Positions 1-5,051 of a stretch of 5,843 nucleotides of DNA are shown here, piece by piece. The notes under the pieces are model-generated. The model was not told where the DNA came from, made no database searches, and saw only the letters and a list, made by a program, of their open reading frames with translations. The position numbers were made by a program, and so were the translations under genes. This stretch comes from Paludibacteraceae bacterium. Lineage in GTDB: Bacteria; Bacteroidota; Bacteroidia; Bacteroidales; Paludibacteraceae. Positions within the stretch are counted from its first letter, which is position 1; every line of letters begins with the position of its first letter. The stretch covers positions 1-5,843 of the forward strand of contig JAGCQO010000071.1 in the NCBI GenBank assembly GCA_017965125.1, in the 5' to 3' direction.

Positions 1-441
1 CACAAACTGCAGTGGCGATGCGGCGTTGCCTGTTATTTCGTACATTATGCCATAGACCTTCGCCTCCTTGTTCTCGAACGGATGCTCTATTATCGCGTCT
101 GCTCTGATTGTGTGTTTGTACACGAGGTTGCGGCTGTCTTCTGCCAGGGCTCTGAAGTTGCCTTTCACAGTGGTGTAGCTGCAGTATATTCTGCCGTTCA
201 GGTCGGGGTAAACGATGTCTATCCATTCGCTTTTGTTGTCCTTGGCGTTTCTGTACATCACCTTCGAGTACTTCGAAATCTCCATCGTGCATGGAGGGTA
301 GAGGCTGTCGTAGGTCACATATTCGTGCTCCGGCAGGTCTATTCTGAAGTATCCGTATGGTTTAGGCGTGCTTTGTTCGCAGCTTGTCAGTGCGATTGCA
401 GCCGCGGCTATGATGGTGAGTATTGCGTTTCTCATTTTCAT
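1..441 (-). CDS. gldD: Gliding motility-associated lipoprotein GldD, 3' end cut by window edge
   Basis: The 147 visible codons read inward from the ATG at 441 and run off the left edge; the family is about 190 residues long, so roughly the last quarter is missing. The protein begins with a lipoprotein signal: a short basic start, a hydrophobic stretch (residues 6-17) and the lipobox L18-T19-S20-C21, so it should be lipidated on C21 and held in the envelope. Just after the cysteine comes PKPYGYFRIDLPEHEY (residues 26-41), which closely fits the PKPRGYFRIDLP signature I know from GldD. In Flavobacterium johnsoniae GldD is required for gliding, which depends on the type IX secretion machinery; its biochemical role is not known. 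It lies 6 nt downstream of gldE, the arrangement conserved across Bacteroidota, and must share its transcript. A second ATG at 435 is an alternative start. Identification is firm; a gliding role in this organism is not implied. Confidence 0.9.
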   Translation of the reverse strand, partial: MKMRNAILTIIAAAAIALTSCEQSTPKPYGYFRIDLPEHEYVTYDSLYPPCTMEISKYSKVMYRNAKDNKSEWIDIVYPDLNGRIYCSYTTVKGNFRALAEDSRNLVYKHTIRADAIIEHPFENKEAKVYGIMYEITGNAASPLQFV

Positions 442-447
442 CGTGGT

Positions 448-1785
448 TTATTTTTTGTCCTCTTCGTTGTCTTCGTTTTTGTCTGGTGTGATAGTCAGCA
501 TGACGCTTTCTATGTGGCGGTCGTCGGCTTTTTCTATCTCGAAATCGTATTTCTTGTATTTTATCTTGTCGTGAGGCTTAGGTATCTCGCCGTTAATCTC
601 GAGCAGCAGTCCAGCCAGTGTCTCTATGTCGCTGGAGAAGTCGTCGAAGTCGTTCTCGTCTATCTCCTCGATTTTGAACAGGTCGTTGACCGGGATTCGC
701 GCTTCGATTCTGAACGTGTTGTCGCCGGTCTTCTTGAACATCGGCTCTTCCTCGTCGTCATATTCGTCGCCCAGATTGCTGATTATCTCCTCAAGTATGT
801 CCTTCATTGTTATTACGCCTGAAGTGCCGCCGAACTCGTCCACAACTATGGCTATGTGTATTCTGCTTTTCTTGAAGTCGGTCAGCAGGTCGTCTATCTT
901 CTTGGTCTCCGGCACGAAGTAGGCGTTTCTTATAAGTGTCTGCCATCTGAAGTTGTCGCCTTTGTCGAGGTGGGGGAGCAGGTCTTTGACGTAGAGTATG
1001 CCTCTTATGTCGTCCTCGGACTTGCTGAACACCGGCAGTCGTGAGTATCCGCTTTCGATGACGACCTCCAGCACCTTTTTGAACGGTGTGGCTATATCGA
1101 GGCTCGTCATGTTCATTCTCGAGGTCATCACTTGGCTTGCGTTTATATTGCCGAAGTTCACGATGCCTTGCAGTATCTCATTGTCGGTCGTGCCTTTGTC
1201 TTTCGGTGTCGCGGTTATCTTCAGCGCGGTCTCGAGTTCCTCCACCGATATGTTCTTGTGCTGGTGCTTGCTTAGTCGCTTGTCGATAAGCACAGTCGAT
1301 TTCACGAGGATGGACGAAATCGGTGACAGGATTTTCTCTGTGGCTAAGAGCAGCACGGCGTTTCTTCTTGCGAGTCTCACGCCCATGATGGTCGCGCTTA
1401 TCTTTGGGATAATCTCGCCGAAAAGCAGCAGGATGAATGTTATGATTACTGTCTGGAAGATGAATTCGAGAATCGTGTGGTCGCCGAAGTTCAGCAGCTT
1501 GTTCACTGTGAACGCCGAAAGGATGACGATGGCGATGTTTATGAAGTTGTTGCCGGTGAGTATGGTGGCAAGCAGTTTTTGCGGATTGGACAGGAGCTGT
1601 TTTATCGCTCTGTCGCTTTTGTTGTTTTTGTCGAGTTTCTTTATGTCAGACGGACTGAGCGAGAAGAATGCGACTTCAGAAGCCGACATGAACGCAGATG
1701 CGAACAACAGTATTATTGTTATGGTTAGCGATAGTACTGACGCAAAGGTGAATCCTAAGAAAAAGTCTGACGGGAGATAGTCCAA
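448..1785 (-). CDS. gldE: Gliding motility-associated membrane protein GldE (CNNM/DUF21, CBS pair, CorC_HlyC)
   Basis: A 445-residue protein with the CorC/HlyC hemolysin-family layout. The N-terminal DUF21/CNNM membrane domain (about 11-170) contains SASEVAFFSL (34-43), LTGNNFINIA (76-85) and GEIIPK (123-128). A cytoplasmic CBS pair follows (about 212-338), with GYSRLPVF (246-253) and VVDEFGGTSGVITMKDILEEI near 314-334. A CorC_HlyC domain lies at about 350-433, and the tail is acidic and lysine-rich. Relatives include Mg2+/Co2+ transport-associated proteins; in flavobacteria GldE is linked genetically to GldD, and here it sits directly upstream of gldD and downstream of ssb, the usual Bacteroidota order. 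The reading frame offers only TTG at 1785 as an early start: an in-frame TAA lies five codons upstream, and the first ATG (residue 33) falls inside the first membrane segment. I therefore accept TTG. Ion transport is a family inference, not shown. Confidence 0.92.
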   Translation of the reverse strand: MDYLPSDFFLGFTFASVLSLTITIILLFASAFMSASEVAFFSLSPSDIKKLDKNNKSDRAIKQLLSNPQKLLATILTGNNFINIAIVILSAFTVNKLLNFGDHTILEFIFQTVIITFILLLFGEIIPKISATIMGVRLARRNAVLLLATEKILSPISSILVKSTVLIDKRLSKHQHKNISVEELETALKITATPKDKGTTDNEILQGIVNFGNINASQVMTSRMNMTSLDIATPFKKVLEVVIESGYSRLPVFSKSEDDIRGILYVKDLLPHLDKGDNFRWQTLIRNAYFVPETKKIDDLLTDFKKSRIHIAIVVDEFGGTSGVITMKDILEEIISNLGDEYDDEEEPMFKKTGDNTFRIEARIPVNDLFKIEEIDENDFDDFSSDIETLAGLLLEINGEIPKPHDKIKYKKYDFEIEKADDRHIESVMLTITPDKNEDNEEDKK

Positions 1786-1811
1786 ATCTGTAAGTGTTTA
1801 GTTAAAAATGA

Positions 1812-1849
1812 CCACGCGTCGTCTGCTTTTTATCGAAGACGGCGCGTGG
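1812..1849 (-). terminator. Hairpin between ssb and gldE, possible terminator or attenuator
   Basis: Two 13-nt arms, 1812-1824 and 1837-1849, are complementary except for one position (1819/1842), giving a GC-rich stem with a 12-nt loop. On the minus strand the stem is followed by TCATTTTTAA, a short and imperfect U-tract. It begins 18 nt after the ssb stop codon and ends about 27 nt before the gldE start. It could terminate ssb transcripts, reduce readthrough into gldE, or protect the ssb 3' end. The U-tract is weak, so full termination is not certain. Confidence 0.55.
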
Positions 1850-1867
1850 CGTTAGTTTCTTTATTTA

Positions 1868-2263
1868 TTAAGCCTGGCTGTCGGCTCCGTTCTGCTCAGC
1901 GTTAGTGCCGTTGTTGTCGCTACGGCGGCTTGAGTTGTTGAAGAAGTCAACTTTGTCAGCGAGGATTTCAGTCACGAAGTGTCTTACTCCGTCCTTGTCA
2001 TACTCTCTGTATCTGATTTTGCCCTCGACAGTCACCAGGCTGCCTTTCTTGACGAATCTCTCAACGAAAGAGACGATCTCCTTCTTTCTAACCGCTATGT
2101 TGTGCCAGTCTGTTCTTTCTGGTATCTGTGTTCCATTCGCTGTTGTGTAACCGCGCTCGTTTGTTGCAAGTGTGAAGTTTGCTACGGCGTTTTCATTCTC
2201 GAAATACTTTACATCTGGGTCTTTGCCCACGTTCCCTATAAGAATAACTTTGTTTAATGACAT
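1868..2263 (-). CDS. ssb: Single-stranded DNA-binding protein SSB, without acidic C-terminal tip
   Basis: A 131-residue protein that opens with MSLNKVILIGNVGKDPDVKY, the classic start of bacterial SSB, and keeps the OB-fold hallmarks: FTLATNERGY (30-39), PERTDWHNI (48-56, with Trp53), KKGSLVTVEGKIRYREY (72-88) and the strand ending near residue 108. It coats single-stranded DNA as a tetramer during replication, repair and recombination. The tail after residue 108 is only about 23 residues, rich in Asn, Ser and Gln, and ends NGADSQA; the DDDIPF-type acidic tip that recruits partner proteins in most SSBs is absent. The start at 2263 is clear, with an A-rich leader and no Shine-Dalgarno. The gene sits upstream of gldE as usual in the phylum. 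The mutY gene that often precedes it is not here; menA diverges instead. Confidence 0.95.
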   Translation of the reverse strand: MSLNKVILIGNVGKDPDVKYFENENAVANFTLATNERGYTTANGTQIPERTDWHNIAVRKKEIVSFVERFVKKGSLVTVEGKIRYREYDKDGVRHFVTEILADKVDFFNNSSRRSDNNGTNAEQNGADSQA

Positions 2264-2298
2264 ATTTGTCTTTTTGAAATGTTTAATTTATCAAGTGT

Positions 2299-2306
2299 CA
2301 AAAATA
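2299..2306 (-). promoter_or_regulatory. Candidate -7 box for ssb (TATTTTTG)
   Basis: Read on the minus strand this is TATTTTTG, a full match to the Bacteroidota -7 consensus TAnnTTTG. It lies about 36 nt before the ssb ATG, giving an A/T-rich leader of about 30 nt. I find no convincing TTTG at the -33 position, so the call rests on one box and its placement. Confidence 0.5.
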
Positions 2307-2364
2307 ATTCATATTTGAATACGAACTCCGTTTTGCCTTAAATTTATTTATGAAACCTTTTGAG

Positions 2365-2372
2365 TATTTTTG
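2365..2372 (+). promoter_or_regulatory. Candidate -7 box for menA (TATTTTTG), near-leaderless
   Basis: TATTTTTG matches TAnnTTTG exactly and ends 5 nt before the menA ATG at 2378. Transcription would start at or a base or two from the ATG, giving a leaderless or nearly leaderless mRNA. No TTTG stands 19-21 nt upstream; the nearest (2332-2335) is 29 nt away. The box overlaps the codons that a TTG start at 2360 would use, which argues against that start. Confidence 0.5.
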
Positions 2373-2377
2373 TGGTT

Positions 2378-3355
2378 ATGAAAACTGAGATAAACACCTC
2401 GCAACATTCTGCTATCGAGCCGGATTCTCTCCAGGCGTGGGTGCTGGCGGTTCGTCCGCGCACTCTCTCGGCTTCGGCGGCTCCGGTCATTATGGCTTCG
2501 GCTTTGGCTTATGCCACCGGCTCGTTCCGTGTCCTGCCTATGGTTATGTGCCTTGCGTTCGCTTTGCTGGCGCAGATGGCGTCCAACTTGGCGAATGACT
2601 ATTTCGACTATAAAAGCGGCTCCGACGACCTCTCCAAGCGAATCGGTCCGGCGAGGGCCGTCGCGTCGGGATGGGTGTCGCCCTCGCGCATGAAAGCGGG
2701 GCTGGGCATCGTTGTGGCGGCTGCGTGTGCTTCGGGGCTCGGGCTTGTCTTTTACGGCGGCTGGCAGATGATACTCGTGGGGCTGGCTTGCGTCGTGGCG
2801 CTGTTCGCCTACTCGGCAGGGCCGTTCCCTGCGTCGCGACACGGACTTGGCGACGTCATGGTGCTCGTGTTTTATGGCATCGTGCCGGTTTTCTTCACGT
2901 TCTACCTCGTTTCGGGCTTCAATCCGCTCAGCTCTGGGCTTATGCTCGCCGAGGTCGCTTTGGGCGCGTTGGCTGTCGGGCTCGCTTCGGTCAATATCCT
3001 TGTGCTGAACAACTACCGTGATTACGACAACGACAAGGCCGAGGGCAAAAAGACGACGGTCGTCCTCTTCGGCAGGAAAGCGGCTGTGGTCATGTATCTG
3101 CTGAACTCGGTTTTCGCGGCGGTGTGCGCGGCTCTGACGGTCGGGCTCGTCGGCGGATGGTCGTGCGTCAGCCTTTGCCTTATGGCGCTGCCTTTGTGCT
3201 CGCTGTTCCTTATGGTCAAGACATTGCGTGGCATCGTAAAGGCCGGGTTCGGACCGGTGCTGAACGCCTTCCTCGGCAAGACGTCGGCCTGTCTGCTGAT
3301 GCTTGTTGTGCTGTCGTCGGTGGCCATCGTCTTGGTTAAAAACCTTTCGGTGTAA
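2378..3355 (+). CDS. menA: 1,4-dihydroxy-2-naphthoate polyprenyltransferase MenA
   Basis: A 325-residue polytopic membrane protein of the UbiA prenyltransferase superfamily. MenA joins a polyprenyl chain to 1,4-dihydroxy-2-naphthoate in the cytoplasmic membrane, giving demethylmenaquinone, the precursor of menaquinone. Visible signatures are AVRPRTLSASAAPVIMASAL near residue 24-43, the first Asp-rich motif NDYFDYKSGSDD (73-84, preceded by N70), the conserved GPARAVASG (90-98) and the second motif DYDNDKAEGKKT (215-226), which together bind Mg-diphosphate. About eight or nine hydrophobic segments are evident. I chose ATG 2378 over TTG 2360: an ATG is available, the family normally has only a short lead before the RPRT motif, and the upstream codons overlap a promoter box. 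The gene looks more GC-rich, especially at third positions, than ssb or the downstream secreted protein gene. It stands alone, without other men genes in view. Confidence 0.93.
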   Translation: MKTEINTSQHSAIEPDSLQAWVLAVRPRTLSASAAPVIMASALAYATGSFRVLPMVMCLAFALLAQMASNLANDYFDYKSGSDDLSKRIGPARAVASGWVSPSRMKAGLGIVVAAACASGLGLVFYGGWQMILVGLACVVALFAYSAGPFPASRHGLGDVMVLVFYGIVPVFFTFYLVSGFNPLSSGLMLAEVALGALAVGLASVNILVLNNYRDYDNDKAEGKKTTVVLFGRKAAVVMYLLNSVFAAVCAALTVGLVGGWSCVSLCLMALPLCSLFLMVKTLRGIVKAGFGPVLNAFLGKTSACLLMLVVLSSVAIVLVKNLSV

Positions 3356-3412
3356 GTTCGTTGTGGCAAAGTTTTTGCCTACGTGTTGTGGCGATGTGTT
3401 AATATATTTTAC

Positions 3413-3420
3413 GATATTTG
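3413..3420 (+). promoter_or_regulatory. Weak candidate -7 box upstream of the secreted protein gene (GATATTTG)
   Basis: GATATTTG differs from TAnnTTTG at the first base only and lies 48 nt before the ATG at 3469, leaving an A-rich leader of about 40 nt that is typical of well-expressed Bacteroidota genes. An upstream TTG (3386-3388) is about 24 nt away, more than the usual 19-21. TATATTTT at 3403-3410 is another one-mismatch candidate. Low confidence as to which is used. Confidence 0.3.
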
Positions 3421-3468
3421 TAAAATAACCATCACGAAAAAATACACTAACACTTAAAACTCAAGAGT

Positions 3469-4113
3469 ATGAAAAAACAGTTTAGAAAAGTAGCAGCTGT
3501 GATTGTGGCTTTTCTGTTTGCATCCGCAGCGTCAGCTCAGAATTCTCAGAGCTCATCAGATGAGTTGCTGAGACACGAAATAGGTGTCAGCTATGGTATG
3601 TTGACCAACACTGATATTATCAGCAGTTTCGTAAGTATCTTCGGACAGATGTTTATGGCAGTGCTCGGCAATAATGAAAAGGTCGAGTCTCACTATTTAG
3701 GCTCTTTCAATGCCGAGTATTACTACAACTTCAACAAGACCATCGGTCTCGGAGGTATCGTCGGACTGGATTACATCGGTTACGACTTCAATGACGAGAC
3801 TACAGGAAAAACAAACCTCAAGGAGAAGGATTTCTACTTCAACTTCATGCCGGCTTTCAAGGCGCATTGGTTCAATTATCCTCACGTAAGCATGTACTCT
3901 AAGTTGGCGGTTGGTCTGACTGTCGATTACGGTACATTTGACGTCAAGGACAAGAACCGCTCTGGCGATTACAGCGACGACACTAAATGCTTGTTCGCAT
4001 TCCAGGCGTCTCCTGTCTGCATCGAGGCTGGTTCGCGCCACATCATGGGATTTGCGGAGCTTGGCTACGGAACTCAGGGACTCTTCACTGTCGGTTTGAG
4101 GGGCAAGTTCTGA
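3469..4113 (+). CDS. Secreted protein, probable small outer-membrane beta-barrel, function unknown
   Basis: A 214-residue protein with a clear Sec signal peptide: basic MKKQFRK, a hydrophobic core (8-18) and an ASA cleavage site, giving a mature protein from Q24. The rest shows alternating hydrophobic/aromatic strands rich in Tyr, Phe and Gly, such as HEIGVSYGML (36-45), SFNAEYYYNFNKTIGLGGIVG (79-99), FYFNFMPAFKAHWF (122-135) and MYSKLAVGLTVDYG (142-155). It ends FAELGYGTQGLFTVGLRGKF, with the terminal Phe that commonly guides barrel insertion. This resembles the roughly 200-residue outer-membrane beta-barrel proteins common in Bacteroidales, for which I know no defined role. Odd features are a hydrophobic stretch (50-67) between the first two strands, possibly a plug or helical hairpin, and two cysteines (C174, C184) that could form a disulfide in the envelope. 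It has its own A-rich leader and a strong terminator downstream, so it is probably monocistronic or follows menA. Codon use looks AT-richer than menA. Confidence 0.8.
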   Translation: MKKQFRKVAAVIVAFLFASAASAQNSQSSSDELLRHEIGVSYGMLTNTDIISSFVSIFGQMFMAVLGNNEKVESHYLGSFNAEYYYNFNKTIGLGGIVGLDYIGYDFNDETTGKTNLKEKDFYFNFMPAFKAHWFNYPHVSMYSKLAVGLTVDYGTFDVKDKNRSGDYSDDTKCLFAFQASPVCIEAGSRHIMGFAELGYGTQGLFTVGLRGKF

Positions 4114-4133
4114 TTGATAAAGAGATATGAACA

Positions 4134-4173
4134 AAAGGCGGATTGCAATTATTTGCGGTTCGCCTTTGTTTTT
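4134..4173 (+). terminator. Rho-independent terminator after the secreted protein gene
   Basis: AAAGGCG (4134-4140) pairs with CGCCTTT (4161-4167), and the inner arms 4141-4148 and 4153-4160 continue the pairing with three G-U wobbles, giving a 15-bp stem with the loop TTAT (4149-4152). A GTTTTT tract follows (4168-4173). It begins about 20 nt after the stop codon at 4113. Pairing and tail are both good for the plus strand. Confidence 0.8.
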
Positions 4174-4183
4174 GCTACTTTTG
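4152..4183 (+). promoter_or_regulatory. Bacteroidota-type promoter for the PheC-like lipoprotein gene
   Basis: TTTG at 4152-4155 and TACTTTTG at 4176-4183 match the -33 (TTTG) and -7 (TAnnTTTG) boxes exactly, with a 20-nt spacer in the expected 19-21 range. Transcription should begin near 4188-4190, a few bases before the ATG at 4197. The -33 box lies within the loop and right arm of the preceding terminator. Confidence 0.72.
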
Positions 4184-4196
4184 GGAAATGTGATTC

Positions 4197-5051
4197 ATGA
4201 AATTCAGGGTTATGGGAATGAATGATTTGAGAAAAAGTCTTTTGCAATGCGTTTTGTGCGTGGTTGCGGTCATCGCTATGGCGGGGTGCCAGTCGTCCGA
4301 CGGCAACAGTGCGAGCCCATCGGCAGTGAAGCGCATTCAGCAGCGCGGATATTTGCTTGTGGGCACGACGGGCGACTATCGTCCGCTCAGCTACAAGGAG
4401 CCATCGACTGGCGAGTACTGGGGCTTTTGTCTCGAAGTGGCGGAGCGTGTGGCGAGCAAGCTTGGCGTCGAGGTCCGCTACGTTCCTACGTCATGGCCCA
4501 CACTCACGGCCGACGTGCTGAACGACTCGCTGTTCGACTTGGCTATAGGCGGCATAACCGTGACCGAGGCGCGAAAGGAGAAGATGGCGATGTCGGACGG
4601 CTATTTGGCCAACGGCAAGACGATACTTTGCCGCAAGGAGGACGAAAGCAAATACCAGAGCCTGAGCGACATTGACAAAGCCGATGTGCGAGTGATGGTT
4701 AATCCCGGCGGACTGAACGAGGCTTTCGCCCGTGAGAGGCTGACGCACTGCACGCTCATCGTCTATCAGAAAAACGAGGAAATCCCTGCGCAGATAGCGG
4801 AAGGCGCGGCGGACATCATGATAACCGAGATAACCGAAGCACCGTATTACGTGCAGACCGACAGCCGACTGGCCGCTCCGTTGCTCCACGAGCCATTCAC
4901 GCGTGGCGAAATCGGCGTCCTGATGAGGCGCGGACAAGACGACCTGATGGAGTCAGTCAACGCGACGATAGGGGAGATGAAAGCCGACGGCTCACTGCGC
5001 CAGCTGCATGAGAAGTACGGGCTCGTTTACGCTTATGGAGCCTTTGGTTAA
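4197..5051 (+). CDS. Periplasmic lipoprotein of the solute-binding fold, PheC-like (cyclohexadienyl dehydratase-like)
   Basis: A 284-residue protein with a lipoprotein signal: a hydrophobic core (about 15-28) and the lipobox M28-A29-G30-C31. The mature part is a two-lobed SBP_bac_3 domain (about 43-278). It matches Pseudomonas PheC, as I recall it, block by block: IQQRGYLLVGTTGDYRPLSY (47-66), VPTSWPTL (96-103), FDLAIGGITVTEARKEKM (113-130, with R126 placed to bind a carboxylate), MSDGYLANGKT (132-142), VNPGGLNEAFARERL (168-182) and ITEITEAPYY (209-218). E214 aligns with the glutamate of the DAIEAR segment in PheC, which I believe is the catalytic general acid. PheC converts prephenate to phenylpyruvate and arogenate to phenylalanine in the periplasm. 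No ABC permease or ATPase gene is adjacent, which suits an enzyme better than a transporter subunit, though an amino-acid-binding protein remains possible. ATGs at 4212 and 4218 are alternative starts and would give a more usual signal length. Its stop overlaps the convergent rel stop. Confidence 0.8.
   Translation: MKFRVMGMNDLRKSLLQCVLCVVAVIAMAGCQSSDGNSASPSAVKRIQQRGYLLVGTTGDYRPLSYKEPSTGEYWGFCLEVAERVASKLGVEVRYVPTSWPTLTADVLNDSLFDLAIGGITVTEARKEKMAMSDGYLANGKTILCRKEDESKYQSLSDIDKADVRVMVNPGGLNEAFARERLTHCTLIVYQKNEEIPAQIAEGAADIMITEITEAPYYVQTDSRLAAPLLHEPFTRGEIGVLMRRGQDDLMESVNATIGEMKADGSLRQLHEKYGLVYAYGAFG

Noticed and set aside
82..822. Open frame of about 246 codons on the plus strand across gldD and gldE
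   Set aside because: It is antisense to two real genes and reads as repetitive Val/Phe/Tyr-rich sequence, the complement of their codon bias.
998..1780. Long open frame of about 260 codons on the plus strand opposite gldE
   Set aside because: It is wholly antisense to a well-recognised gene, and its translation is low-complexity Ser/Met/Phe-rich with no family signature.
2360..2377. TTG start for menA, adding six residues
   Set aside because: An ATG follows at 2378, and the extra codons overlap a consensus TATTTTTG promoter box.
2348..2842. Open frame of about 164 codons on the minus strand opposite menA
   Set aside because: It is an Arg/His/Ser-rich shadow of a GC-rich gene; menA has clear catalytic motifs on the other strand.
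3365..3379. Small hairpin GGCAAA/TTTGCC just after menA, considered as a terminator
   Set aside because: It has only 6 bp and a 3-nt loop, with no U-tract after it, so I cannot support termination here.
4188..4193. ATG at 4188 as a start near the predicted transcription start
   Set aside because: It is followed at once by TGA, so it encodes nothing.
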